DNA from: Pelecanus crispus
Lineage: Eukaryota; Chordata; Aves; Pelecaniformes; Pelecanidae
Length of the DNA: 64,000 nt
Reading direction: 5' to 3'
NCBI RefSeq assembly: GCF_030463565.1
Contig: NC_134649.1
Location: 31,831,044 to 31,895,043, forward strand
Shown: positions 11,019 to 21,650 of the stretch, one piece after another
Layout of the letters: each line of letters starts with the position of its first letter
Numbering within the stretch: the first letter of the stretch is position 1
Position numbers and translations under genes: made by a program
The notes under the pieces: model-generated
The model's database searches: none
Told to the model about the DNA's origin: nothing
Seen by the model: the letters and a program-made list of their open reading frames with translations, nothing else

Positions 11019-14000
11019 CTGCGGGGAGAGCAGAGCCGCGCTCAGCGGGGCGGGGGGGGGGCCGGCCGCGGCCGCCGCCTCCGCCCGGGGGGGCCGCTGC
11101 GTTTGTGTGCGGAGACGGCGAGGAGAAGGAGCCCGGCGGCGAGGGGTGCGACGGCGGCTGCTGCGGAGGCCGGTACGGGAGGCGAGGAAGCCAAAACGCA
11201 AGAGGGAGAGAGGCGCCGGGCTCCCCGGGGGTGGAAGGAACGTCTAAGTTAGGCTTTTGACAGCAGATAAGGTTTTTAACACTAAAAGTCATTAGAAGCC
11301 AGAAAGTTTGGTTGCAGCTTAGGAGTTCCACAATGGCCCTGAAAGCCCCTTTATTATATGAGCAGAAATACTTTAATTCTCTCTTCCACGGGATAAATAA
11401 AAGGTAGCAGACTGATTTCAGAGGAAAGATAGGCAAGTGACAACAACAGAAAAGCTTTTTAGGAAGCAACAGGACATTAATACGAGAAATGAGAAGTATA
11501 AAGACCCACAATCCAAGGGGTGTCTCCGGGGAATGTAAGGGCAGAGAGAGAGGAAAGCAGTCAAGAGGAGGCATTTCCAAGACTGTTCTTCATATTAATC
11601 TTTTCAGGAAGAGTACGTCATCTAGGAACGCGAGAGTTCAAGGAAGGTGGTAAGAAACAGAGTGCTGATACGCCTGGGAGTTACTTATTTCAAGACAGAT
11701 CAGTGGCTCTGCAGGAGCTAAAAAGGGTCAGTAGCCAATAATCTTACCTGAGCATCTCCCTAAAACTCTCTAGGATGTTCACAGAGAGCAGCCCAGGTTG
11801 TGCACCCTAATTAGGCTAGCGATCTTGCTACAGAACTTAGGACTGAGTAGTTTTAGCATGCTGTTTTACCCCAAATGATCCGTACCCCAGAAAAGCATGG
11901 GCATTTCCCCTTATGCTGGCAACTCACCGTATTTTAGTTCACAGATCTGACTGTCTTTCTTCTTTAGTTTCTCACAGATCTTTTCCACGGGGATGTGATG
12001 ACTCATGGGCTTTGATACCTCGTTAATTATTTTAGTGGCTGCATCACTTGTGGCCCCAACATAATAGCACTAGAGGGAAGAAAAGAATGAGATGGGGATG
12101 CATGGAAAAATGCTTCTAAAAGGAGAATTTCCTATCCATCTTCCCTCCTCACTTGGTTTGCAGCTAGATGTGTACTGTTACAGAACCTTTCCAAGTACCA
12201 CTACATACAGGCAAAAGGAAGCCTAACTTGGAGCCCAGGGTACTGAGCAGACGTTTCCCATCGCACTGCTTTTAAAGTTCTTGAGGCTGGTTGTCTTGTT
12301 TCTCAACTTTTTAAAAAATTGAATTGGATTAAGAATAAAGTCTTCTTCATTCAAGGAGAAGGACTTTCTGAAGTGTGTCCCCCCTCTGCATTTCTGATGG
12401 TGTCTCTCTGCAATTTTCTTCTTAGGAGAGTTCAGGGCCTTTTCCTTGGGGCTTTTCATTTGCAGATTGCCTTCTGGTTTTAGTTAGGGCAATTTGGTTT
12501 TCCTTTATTTAGTTTTCAGCTAATCAGCCGAAGAGTGCAAGTATTTTAACAGCTTATGTAGCACCCCAAACACAGTTTAAGGGACAAGGAAGTCCTACAG
12601 CAAATAAAAGCTTTGCAATCCACAGTGCTTCAGTAACAGGGAGAAACAAGGTCAGCCAGTAAGACATCTGTTGACAAATTGGGGGGTTTTTTCTTTCTTT
12701 TTTTTTTTTTCTTTTTTAAGGTGAAGAGGTCGAACTCCTTAAGGCTTCTCTTATAAAGAATACAGGACCAATTGTGGCCGCAGAGCTAGGAAGAACAGCC
12801 CCTGGGAAGCCGTATCATACAAACTCAGAAGCACCAGTTTCCCCTCATTTGCCAAGTATTCTACATCTTACTCCCCTCATTGACTACTACTACTTACCAG
12901 GCGGTTCTCTTTGCCTTTTGCTTCTTTGCAGGATTTCAAGAGCTCCTTTTCAATACTGGCAGGTGTGAACTCAACATCGTTGTCCTTTAGACTCTGGTAG
13001 AACCTTCCCAGGAACGTAACACACACTGGAAGGGAAGATGGATGGAGTTACCTGCCACTGCAGTAATCTTGTGGCACCTCTTAGGGGGCACTTGTAGGGA
13101 GACAGAATAAGGGGCTTGGAGAACAGAACTTCTAGAAGCTGCATTAGCAGTCAGTGACTTCACACATATTTCAGTAAGTCTTTCAGAGCATATGTGAATC
13201 AGCAATACGCCCCGGTATTTTTGGTGGATTTTTGTCAATCTGAGAAACCAGATCCATGGAAGTGTCCAGTGGCTTCTGTACACTGTCCTGAGTGAGCAGC
13301 AGGATTCAGCTGAGGGATACAACACAAAACAGTGCCCATGCAAAAATGTAAACTTAATTTTCTGTGTTATTCTTGCTGCGTTGGGAAGCAACTTGTCAGA
13401 CCATAGGCTTCAAAACCAGTTCTGATTGCAAACCAACTCTTTCTACATAATCCCGTTACAGACTCCATGTGTGCTGGTTTTAGTAATATGGTATCACTGA
13501 TTATCAAGTTGGTTCAGTTCTTAAGTAAGTTATTTCCAAGAGAAAAAGAAATTATGTGATCACACGCTATGTCCACTTGGTGTGTTTCTCCTCTCTTCAT
13601 TCCCACAAGCTTCTGAATCGGTTTCAGATTGAAAGAGGAGTCTTAAAGATAATGAAACTCCCACCAGTGCACCAGCAGTTGAGAGGACAGATCCAAGCTC
13701 CTGCCTGTGGGGAGGGCAGGTACAACTTAGTCATTACACTTTCCCTTTGGCAGCAGTCACTCCGCACACGCTCCAGACTAAGCACAGCACACCCACGTGT
13801 TGCTGGGGAGGAGGGCGGACAGCTATGGGTACCACAGCACGCGGGATCTGTGCGACAGGGCGACTGAGAGAGACACTGCGAGTTTGCACAGTGTCAGATT
13901 TCGCTCATTCTGCTGCTCACACAACTCGCCTGTGAACATCAGCACCGCCTGGACCAAGAGCTCTGTGGCCCCACCAATCCCTGCAGCAGGACCTGTGGGT

Positions 14001-15691
14001 TTTCGTGACTTCCAGGTGCGAGACCAGTGCCAGGCACTGGCCTGCCTCTGGAGGAAAGGTACAAGGTATGTCTTTTATGTGATTTGTTTACCCCAACGGG
14101 AAGGGATTGGCAAATATTATTGTCATTAGCAACTTGTATTCAACTCTGAACACAAGCCACGGCACAGGAAACGGGCAAATACTGGAAATCGAGTGTGACC
14201 ATTACAAAGCCAAGTAGAAACTTACTCTCGTTATATTAAAACTAGATGTAATTATAAGCTGGGCCATTTAGGAAAGCATTTTTTTGTATGCATACAACAC
14301 CATCATTTACCTCACATCAGTTTGTCCCCAGTCACAGACACACACTGATGTCCACTGTGCGCTGTTTGGAAGTGAAAACCTTTGGAAAGAATAAAGATGC
14401 TGCAGGCAGTGGTACCGATGACTACAGTACAGTTGAAACAAGTTTCCAACCTAGTGCTGGGACAGCGGCCGAAAGTTTTGATTTACTATGTTCCCTCCCC
14501 CTCCTTCTGTCTTACTGTTTCTCTCCCTACAAAAAGGAGGAAGGGGTGAGCATTAGTACCACAAACTCCCAAGCAGTTACTATAGCCCCACCTCAAGTTT
14601 CTCTCGCTTCACCTGGGGAATCTGTTCCGTTCCACCATGCACGAGCCGTTTGGTTTGCTGTGCAGCTCAACAGCTTCCACCCGAGAGGCTTTTGTATTTA
14701 GGTGGTACACAAAGCAACCCAGTTTGGCTTAGATCAGCTGAACACCGCTTCTGGCTGTACGCACCGAAGAGAGGACACCCGATACCCCAGCAGTCAGTGG
14801 AGAAAACCGAGGCAAAGCCAACACTGATGAGCATGGGGGGGGCCAGGTGAGTAACTGCACTCGCTTCCTCCCGTTTGCTGCCTCGCAGCGGCTCCCTGCT
14901 TCGGTGCTCCAGTCACCGTCACCCGCCTCGGAAAGGAGACGGGGCGAGCGCTCCCCCGCGCCCCGGCTCGCACACGCCGAGCTGCGAGGCGCTGACCTCC
15001 CCAGCCTGAGGAGGAGGCGATCCGGTCTCCCGGGGTCGGTGCCTTCCTTTCCCGCGGGAGCTCCGCGCTACCGCTAACCCGGCTGAGGAGAGACCGGCAA
15101 CTTCTCGACGCGGCTACGGAGCCTCCGGCAGGGAGGTCCCGCCCCCTCCCGCGGGACGGACGGGCCCCAGCGCGGGGGAGCGGGGCACCGCCGGCAGCCC
15201 CGCCCCGCGCCGCCGCTCCCCCGCGGGCCGCCAGCTCCCCGAGCCGCTCAGCCGCCGCCTGCGTATCGCGCCGGCGGGCCGGCCATCTCCGAGCAGCGCG
15301 CCCGGCCCGGCCCGGCCCGGCCCGGCGGCACTTGGGCGGACTTCGGAGACTTTTCCTGCCCCGAGAGGAACCGCTCCCGCCGGCCCGGCCCCAGCCCCGG
15401 CGGCGCAGGGCTGTCACTGCCCTCCGTCGGCGGGGCGGGGGGCGACCGGAGCCCAGCCCCGATGCCCGCCGCGGGGCTGCTCCGCGTCCTGGCCCCTCGC
15501 ACCAGCGGGCGGGCCGGGCTGCGGGACGCGGCGGCAGGAGCGGCCTCACCTCGCCGGGCCCGCCAGCCGGGCCCGCCCCCCCCTCCGGCCCGGCCCCACT
15601 CACCCTCGCACTCCCCATCGCGCAGGGCCCGGCTGCCGGCCGGCAGCAGGAGCAGGGCCAGCGCCGCCCAGAGCCCGTGGGCCGCCCGCAT
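10834..15691 (-). CDS. MANF: MANF, ER-resident neurotrophic factor (4 exons)
   Basis: Four coding exons join in phase: 15604-15691, 12898-13025, 11928-12069 and 10834-11018 (88+128+142+185 nt), giving 180 residues. An N-terminal signal peptide (hydrophobic core [10 protein letters not shown]) is followed by a probable cleavage near SRA/LRDGE. The mature part holds eight cysteines, as in the MANF/CDNF family: GEC, VCV, KSC, RLC, KIC, QIC and the CXXC-type ACKGC. The N-terminal half is saposin-like and the C-terminal half is the SAP-like domain ([18 protein letters not shown]). MANF is an ER-stress-induced luminal protein that binds BiP and is partly secreted. The C-terminus is RADL, against RTDL in human MANF, still of the KDEL-receptor type. 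The gene sits between RBM15B and DOCK3, on the same strand as both. Confidence 0.95.
11019..11927 (-). other. MANF intron 3
   Basis: The right two thirds are AT-rich and without recognised features. The left end is CpG-rich, continuous with the RBM15B island. No exon-like frame with known homology was seen. Confidence 0.8.
11928..12069 (-). CDS. MANF: MANF exon 3
   Basis: The acceptor ccctctag precedes TGC TAT TAT GTT, and the donor is ACG/gtgagt. It encodes [17 protein letters not shown] through ICELKY. The length of 142 nt (phase 0 in, phase 1 out) matches the flanking exons. Confidence 0.95.
12070..12897 (-). other. MANF intron 2
   Basis: It holds a T/C-rich run (about 12687-12718) and no recognised feature. 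Confidence 0.8.
12898..13025 (-). CDS. MANF: MANF exon 2
   Basis: The acceptor is cttccag and the donor CTG/gtaagta. It encodes [20 protein letters not shown] through GKENRL, the saposin-like N-terminal domain. The exon is 128 nt, entered in phase 1 and left in phase 0. Confidence 0.95.
13026..15603 (-). other. MANF intron 1
   Basis: Most of it shows no feature I recognise. The last 700 bp towards exon 1 are a CpG island. A (GGCCC)n run, five units, lies at about 15303-15326. Confidence 0.75.
15303..15326. repeat. short (GGCCC)n tandem repeat
   Basis: About five tandem five-base units in the GC-rich start of MANF intron 1. Its unit length makes it prone to length variation. Confidence 0.8.
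15604..15691 (-). CDS. MANF: MANF exon 1 (start codon, signal peptide)
   Basis: ATG at 15689-15691 begins [19 protein letters not shown], a signal peptide, and runs to RDGECE with donor G/gtgagt. An in-frame extension upstream (to 15787) has no other ATG-led signal peptide, so this ATG fits best. Confidence 0.9.
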
Positions 15692-16000
15692 CCCGCCTCG
15701 CTCGGCAGCCCGCGCGCTCTGCACCCGCCGCACCGGCACCGGCACCGCCGCCCTCGCGCCGGCTCCCCCCCGCCGCTGTCGCCCCATTGGCCCTCTCCCC
15801 GCCCGGCTTCCACGCTGCCCCCTCCCATTGGCCGTTCTGCGGCCTCCACGGGAGAGTTGGCGGCCGCTGATTGGGGGAGGCGGCGGAACGCCGGCGCGCG
15901 GCGAGTTTCCCCGCCTCCCTTAGCCGCCATTTTTGTTAAGGGAAAAACGTTCTCCTGCGCTTCCGAACGGTTGTCTGCGGGCGCCATCTTCTAAAGGGGC
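15692..16000. promoter_or_regulatory. MANF promoter region, CCAAT boxes and YY1-type sites
   Basis: A GC-rich promoter without a TATA box. Inverted CCAAT boxes (ATTGG on the plus strand) lie near 15786, 15827 and 15870. On the MANF strand CCAAT at 15870-15874 is followed after nine bases by CCAAC (15856-15860), a near match to the ER-stress element CCAAT-N9-CCACG. Two plus-oriented GCCATTTT/GCCATCTT cores near 15924 and 15983 are YY1-like and could mark a divergent start. Motif calls are by eye. Confidence 0.55.
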
Positions 16001-17667
16001 AGATTCTCACACCTGCAGCTGGGCTGCGTGGATGGGTCCGCCCCTTCCTTGAAGCCGGGCTGAGCGGCACCCAAGGGCTCAGGGTGGGCGTCGGGAGCAG
16101 GCGGGCAGCGCGGGGTGTGCCTTCGTCTGCTGGCTGGGGCAGGGCGGCCGCGAGGGCTCGCTGAGGTGAGGCCGAAGAGATGCTTGAGGCGGCTGCCTGA
16201 GGCCCGCGAGCAGTGCAGGGTTTGGTGCCATGGGAGCTTCAGGCCGTCGGGGTTCTGTTTTTCTGGGTTGCCGTGGGCTGAGGGTGTGTGGCTTGAGGTC
16301 GAGGGAGGGAGCTTGGCAGGGCAGAGGCAGAGCTGCCTGGGTGGGCGGCCATTGGGAGGGCCCTGCCTCCTACGAGGGGTGGTGGAGCAGGTGCGGCAGG
16401 GACAGGCTTCTCTTCAGCCTTGCTTTCAACACTGAGAAAGCCGCGCGCAGGTGGCTTTTGGTTATGCTTGTACACCCTATGAATTATAAGGCCTGAATTC
16501 TTTGAGGTGGGACAGCTGAAAGCTGACTGGTTAAATTAAGAACTTGTGAGTGGCTTGTTTCTGGCTTTTTTGCTGGTGGATTTTGTAGAGCCAAGAAAAA
16601 AAGTGGGGTTTTTGTTGTTGGTTTTTTTTTTTTTTTAATGCCTATCCCAGCACAGTGCCTATCACCTGTTGTTCCCAAAGCCCTCACAGGATGTGCTGGG
16701 AACTGCCTTGAACAAACACTGACCCTGTGAGCTTATCACTTCAATCCTTTTGAGGTTGGAGGCTGTTTGGGGGAGGAAAACATATTGTTGGTTGTTTCTT
16801 GTCTTGCAGGGCTATATGTTTAACTGTACGTGTTCTAGGATATCATTCTAGTAAAAGAAGGTAGAGGCAAAGTCATCTAGCCCTGTGCTGCAGCAAGGGA
16901 GCGTGCATCAGCTTGGTGGGGTCTCTTAGTGCAGGAAGACTAATGAGGCAGCCTAGTTCTGCCTGCCCCTAGCAAAGCCATGATAGGAGCTTTGGGGAAT
17001 TTTTTAGTGTCTAAGTCTGAATTTTCTTGCAGGTCATCAGCTGCAAATTATAAGCCTGATGAGGTGAGACCGGCAGGATGGGGAGGAGGAGCAACCTGGT
17101 TCAAGCAAAGGTCACGTAGCAGGTGAGTAGTAATTACAACACTGTATCATGCCATTGTGAATACATCACAATGTATTATCACATGGGTGTTTATCAGATA
17201 GGGGAAAAGCTACTTGTTCTTTCTAGATCTTGTTATCCCTCAAAATGTGTATTGAGATTGGTAATGATATTATTGTCTTTTTTTTTTTAATTGGTCCATA
17301 ATGATTCCCAGAATTACTCAATATCAATGTACTTTAGGAAGATTATTGGCTTTTCTAAATTTCTGTTGATTGCCCACTAAAGTCACTTAATTGTTCAGAG
17401 AAGTGGTTACTTAGATTGCCCTTGTTTCTTAGCAGTATAGTGTCCAAAAGAGCTGCAAGATGAAGTGGTTTATTAATTAGGTGAAAGTAGGGCATAAATT
17501 CAGAATTAGGAGGATTTAGGAGCTTCACAATAAGGAGGAAGTTTAACTATCTAAGGAGTGTAGTTATGAAACAGATCTTCAATGAAAGTAAGAATTTTAT
17601 ACATTTTTATAGAACAGAGTGTGTGACAGGATAGGATTGGTTTTATTTGGGTTTGGATTGGGAAATG
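16001..17667. other. MANF-DOCK3 intergenic, left part
   Basis: It begins GC-rich (promoter flank) and turns AT-rich after 16.5 kb. No protein homology was seen. A possible small exon of a divergent noncoding transcript lies at about 17034-17064 (acceptor ttcttgcag, donor gtgaga). Confidence 0.5.
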
Positions 17668-18785
17668 AATCATAGAATGCTTTGGGTTGGAAGGGACCTT
17701 TAGAGGTCATCTAGCCCAACCCCCCTGTAGTGAGCAGGTGCATCTTTAACCAGATCAGGTTGCTCAGAGCCCCATCCAACCTGACCTTGAATGTTTCTAG
17801 GGATGGGGCTTCCACTACCTCTCTGGGCAACCTGTTCCAGTGCTTCACCACCCTCATTGTAAAAAATCTCTTCCTTATGTCTAGTCTAAATCTATTCTTC
17901 TTTAGTTTAAATCCATTATTCCTTGTCCTGTCACAACAGGCCTTGCTAAAAGGATTGTCCCCATTCTTCCTATAGGCCCTCTTTAAGTACTGAAAGGCTG
18001 CAATAAGGTCTCTCTGCAGCCTTCTCTTCTTCAGGTTGAACAACCCCAACTCTCTCAGCCTGTCCTCACAGGAGAGGTGCTCCAGCCTTTGGATCATTTT
18101 TGTGGCCCTCCTCTGGACCCCCTCCAACAGGTCCATGTCCTTCTTGTGCCGAGGGCCCCAGAGCTGGACGCAGTACTCCAGGTGAGGTCTCACCAGAGCA
18201 GAGCAGAGGGGCAGAATCACCTCCCTCGACCTGCTGGCCACGCTTCTTTTGATGCAGCCCAGGATATGGTTGGCTTTCTGGGCTGTGAGTGCACATTGTT
18301 GGCTCATGTCCAGCTCTTCATCTACCAGTACCCCCAAGTCCTTCTCCGCAGGGCTGCTCTCAATCCCTTCATCCCCCAGCTGGGATTGGTATTGTATTGG
18401 TATATGTATTGATATCAGGGGTTGCCCTGTCCCAGATGCAGGACCTTGCACTTGGCCTTGTTGAACCTCATGAGGTTCACACAGGCCCACCTCTCCAGCT
18501 TGTCCAGGTCCCTTTGGATGACATCTTGTCCTCCTGGTGTGTCAACCACTCCACTCAGCTTGGTGTCATCTGCAAACTTGCTGAGGGTGCACTCAATCCC
18601 AGTGTCTGTCACTGATGAAGATGTTAAACAGCAGCGGTCCCAGTACGGAGCCCTGAGGGACTCCACTTGTCACCAGTCTCCATGTGGACATCGAGCTGTT
18701 AACTGCTACCCTCTGGATGCGACCATCCAGCCAATTCCTTATCCACTGAACAGTCCACCCATCAAATCCGTATCTCCCCTATATC
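17668..18785 (-). mobile_element. CR1 LINE, 5'-truncated copy (minus strand)
   Basis: The 3' end matches the avian CR1 signature: on the plus strand the copy starts with tcatagaatgctttgggttgg, followed by gaagggacc. A 259-codon frame on the minus strand (17711-18490) still reads the C-terminal part of the CR1 ORF2 reverse transcriptase product, including [27 protein letters not shown]-like and [12 protein letters not shown] motifs. The body is truncated near 18785. Within the copy, at 18384-18418, short ATTGGTAT-like units are locally expanded. It is an inactive fragment. Confidence 0.9.
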
Positions 18786-19237
18786 TTTCAATATGGGGTC
18801 CTCAAATGGCTCTGAGGAAGAACAAAGAGTCCTTCTGATCCCTCCCCCCCTACTCCCTTCTTTTTATTTATAGTTTATTTTCCAGCATTCCAGCAGCTAG
18901 GGAGGATTGCCTTCATTTTACCTTCTGCTTCTTTTTTGATCCATGGTGAGGTTTCTAGCATTCTGTTCATTTTACCACCCTCCAGCCACTGACCCTCTGG
19001 AGTGTTAGGGATTTGTCATGTCTGAAACCTGGGTGCTGGACAGCTTGTGCTGGTTCTCAGTGGTGTTGGGACATTCTGACTGTTACCCCTCTAAGTTGGA
19101 TGGGTGTTGAAAAAGTAAAAACCTTTTTTTCTTCTTTCTAATTCTTAAATGCAGTCCTTAATTTCCATATGTATAAGCAGTAAGTGGTAATACTCAGAAG
19201 CAGTAAGTGGTAATACTCAGAAGACTGACTGTGTTAC
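18786..19237. other. unassigned stretch between CR1 and the first LTR
   Basis: It holds no recognised gene. Its right end has a 23-bp direct tandem duplication (19178-19200 and 19201-19223). Whether it belongs to the mitochondrial insert could not be decided. Confidence 0.5.
19178..19223. repeat. 23-bp tandem duplication
   Basis: Two identical 23-bp units head to tail, starting cagtaagtggtaatactc. They lie 10 bp left of the target-site duplication of the adjacent LTR. Confidence 0.9.
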
Positions 19238-19811
19238 TGTCCTGGTTTTGGCTGGGATAGAGTTAATTTTCTTCCTAGTAGCAGACATAGTGCTGTGTTT
19301 TGGATTTAGGATGAGAAGAATGCTGATAACACACTGATGTTTTAGTTGTTGCTAAGTACTGCTTGTGCTAGTCAAGGACTTCTCAGCTTCCCGTGCTTTG
19401 CCAGGTAAACAAGAAACTGGGAGGGGGCACAGCCAGAATAGTTGATCCAAACTGATCAAAGGGCTATTCCATACCATATGATGTCATGCTCAGTGTATAA
19501 GCTGGGGGGGGGGGGGGGGGGGCGCGCGTTGGCCAGGGAGCAGTGATCGCTGCCTGGGAGCTGTCTGGGTATTGGTTGGTGGGTGGTGAGCAATTGCATT
19601 GCGCATCACTTGCTTTGTATATTATTATTATTATATTGTTACTATTATCATTACTATTTTACTTTATTTCAGTTATTAAACTGTTCTTATCTCAACCCAG
19701 GAGTGTTTCTCACTCCTACTCCTCCAATTCTCTCCTCCATCCCATCGGGGCAGGGGGAGTGAGCAAGCGACTGCGTGGTGCTTAGTTGCTGGCTGGGGCT
19801 AAACCACGACA
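19238..19811 (+). mobile_element. solo ERV LTR, copy A
   Basis: A 574-bp element with TG...CA ends (TGTCCTGG at the start, CCACGACA at the end). It is flanked by GTTAC (19233-19237) and GTGAC (19812-19816), a 5-bp target duplication with one mismatch. It has a TATA-like tataag, an (ATT)-rich tract and an attaaa poly(A)-type hexamer. No internal retroviral region adjoins it, so it is a solo LTR. A 5-bp duplication fits the ERVL-like class. An 18-G run lies at 19505-19522. Confidence 0.85.
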
Positions 19812-20006
19812 GTGACATGCTCAGGATACTTTGAGTTGCATCAAGATTCATGGTTCCTGGTGTTTTGTCTCATAAAAGTGACTGGGATGAGAATTTAGTT
19901 TTGGATGCAGAAGTTGGTTGTTTTTATTGTTTAGAAGTCCCTCAGTTGTTAGGGAAGCTTTAGCTCCTGTTTTACTTTCACAGTTTGAGTTAAAACTATA
20001 GCTGCA
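19812..20006 (-). pseudogene. NUMT part: tRNA-His, tRNA-Ser(AGY), tRNA-Leu(CUN) relics
   Basis: On the minus strand the ND4 relic is followed by tRNA-His-like sequence (GCTATAGTTTTAACTC and the TGTGAA anticodon region, about 19945-20005). A tRNA-Ser(AGY)-like stretch follows (AACTTCTGCATC, about 19885-19940), then tRNA-Leu(CUN)-like sequence (CAGGAACCATGAATCTTG, then ATGCAACTC). This is the vertebrate mitochondrial order. The copies carry many changes and cannot fold as proper tRNAs, and the block runs up to LTR copy A. Confidence 0.75.
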
Positions 20007-20009
20007 GGA

Positions 20010-20667
20010 GGATATTCATCAATTAATTCCCTCTTTGGAATTAAGAGGAATCTGACAAGAACAAGGAGGGAGGTGAAATCTTGTAGGTGAGGATTTGAGA
20101 TAGGCAAAATGTGGGTAGAGTTTTACATTGTTATTAGGGAGATGCAAAGGGTGTAGGAGCCAGGGATGAGGGTTTCTAGTCCCCTTCTAAGTTGTGCAGT
20201 TGTTAGACTGATGAAACAAAGTATTAGCTCTTCTGGGGATGTTGCTAGTGCTATGTCCATTACAGTTGCTATATTCAATAGGATGCTGTGAGGGATAGGG
20301 GTGGTTGTGCTTGTTACCCATGCTTGTGGAAGTGTTTGGCTGTGGATTTGGTTGTAGTATTGGCTAAGCCAAATGGTACTGAAGAAGCAAAGTGCTGGGA
20401 GATAGGAGAGTTACTGTGCCAGTGAATGATCACAGACTTAGAGCTGGAGCATGTGGCAGGGTGAGGAGTAAACCTCTAGTGACTTCTGGTCAGTTTTTTG
20501 CACGCTTTCGGAGCTAGTTATGATGATAGCGCAGAGTGCCATGATTATGGATGGGTAGTCTGCTAGGAATTTAGTGTTGTGTGTGACACTATTCTCCAGG
20601 ACATGGGTGGTTTTACAGTGAAGGTTAGGCATTATTGCATTGTATCTGGGCATGTGTGAGTGAGTAC
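20010..20667 (-). pseudogene. mitochondrial ND4 relic, C-terminal part
   Basis: Minus-strand reading gives YPSIIMALCAIIITSS, KSLEVYSS and HM, matching ND4 YPFIILALWGALMTS...KSLIAYSS..HM. Further on come SYTLCISLMT and finally LLIPKRELI, against ND4 SYTLFMLLMT and LLIMKPELI at its C-terminus. Frame changes and TAA stops interrupt it. The right end is cut by LTR copy B. Confidence 0.8.
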
Positions 20668-21237
20668 TGTCCTGGTTTTGGCTGGGATAGAGTTAAGTTT
20701 CTTCCTAGTAGCTGGCATAGTGCTGTGTTTTGTATTTAGGATGAGAAGAATGCTGGTAACAGACTGATGTTTTAGTTGTTGTTAAGTACTGCTTACACTA
20801 GTCAAGGACTTTTCAGCTTCCATGCTCTGCCAGGTACACAAGAAACTGGGAGGGGGCACAGCCAGAATAGTTGATCCAAACTGGCCAAAGGGCTATTCCA
20901 TACCATATGACGTCATGCTCAGAATATAAACTGGGGGGGGTTGGCCAGGGAGCAGCGATCACTGCTCGGGAACTGTCTGGGTATCGGTCGGCGGGTGGTG
21001 AGCAATTGCATTGTGCATCACTTGCTTTGTATATTATTATTGTTATTATCGTTATTATATTGTTATTGTTATCATTACTATTTTACTTTTTTTTTCAATT
21101 ATTAAACTGTTCTTATCTCAACCCAGGAGTTTTCCTCACTCTTACTCCTCTGATTCTCTCCCCCATCCCATTGGGGTAGGGGGAGTGAGTGAGCGGCTGC
21201 GTGGTGCTTAGTTGCTGGCTGGGGCTAAACCACAACA
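20668..21237 (+). mobile_element. solo ERV LTR, copy B
   Basis: A 570-bp sibling of copy A (TGTCCTGG...CCACAACA). It keeps an intact CRE, TGACGTCA at 20908-20915, and ATATAAA at 20924-20930. The flanks AGTAC and GAGGG do not match, so there is no target duplication. It separates two halves of the ND4 relic with some 40 ND4 codons missing. There is no internal retroviral sequence. Confidence 0.85.
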
Positions 21238-21650
21238 GAGGGAAAGGTGGGTAATCTAAAGAATACCTATATAGAACATCCCTTTTCAATTTTGCATGTG
21301 GAAAAGAGTGATGGTTAGAGAGAGGGAGCCATCAGTGAGAATCAGAAATTGATTTCAGCATTTAAATGGTTTGCTTGTTTTTGCCATTGATAACCACCAA
21401 AGCTGGGATTGAGGTTGTTTCTCACCAGGCAATTTCTATAGCTGAAAATGCTCTAATTGGGAAGGGTTAAAAAAAAAAAAAATAAAAGAGGAGGAACCCT
21501 GTAGCTATAAACGTTTGGTTTTGTGCTGGGGGCTCCTGCAGTGTATGGTTTTGGTGGGCTAATAGTACAAAGGGAAGATGTGAGCAGGGTTGGGCTTATA
21601 GGGGAGTTGGAATATGATCAGCTCTAATAGTGGTCTGATAAGAAGAGGTC
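21238..21650 (-). pseudogene. mitochondrial ND4 relic, N-terminal half
   Basis: Minus-strand reading gives AFSAMEI, ETTSIPALVVI and SLSLTITLFHMQN, matching ND4 AFSASEL, EATLIPTLILI and SLPLLITILHLHN. The match stops at the LTR B border. A run of A/T (about 21470-21485) is a local addition. The right end is cut by the second CR1. Confidence 0.75.

Noticed and set aside
10834-11580. 248-codon frame containing MANF exon 4
   Set aside because: Only the last 185 nt are coding. The frame continues into intron 3, and the acceptor at 11019 fits the human exon border.
14794-15987. 397-codon minus-strand frame over the MANF promoter
   Set aside because: It runs through the CpG island in a different frame from MANF exon 1. 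The real MANF start is the ATG at 15689-15691, with signal peptide and correct splice phase.
17711-18490. 259-codon frame as a host gene
   Set aside because: Its motifs are those of the CR1 ORF2 C-terminus, and the copy is truncated.
19238-21237. LTR copies A and B as the two ends of one provirus
   Set aside because: Only 0.86 kb separates them, the inner sequence is mitochondrial rather than retroviral, and copy A has its own flanking duplication.
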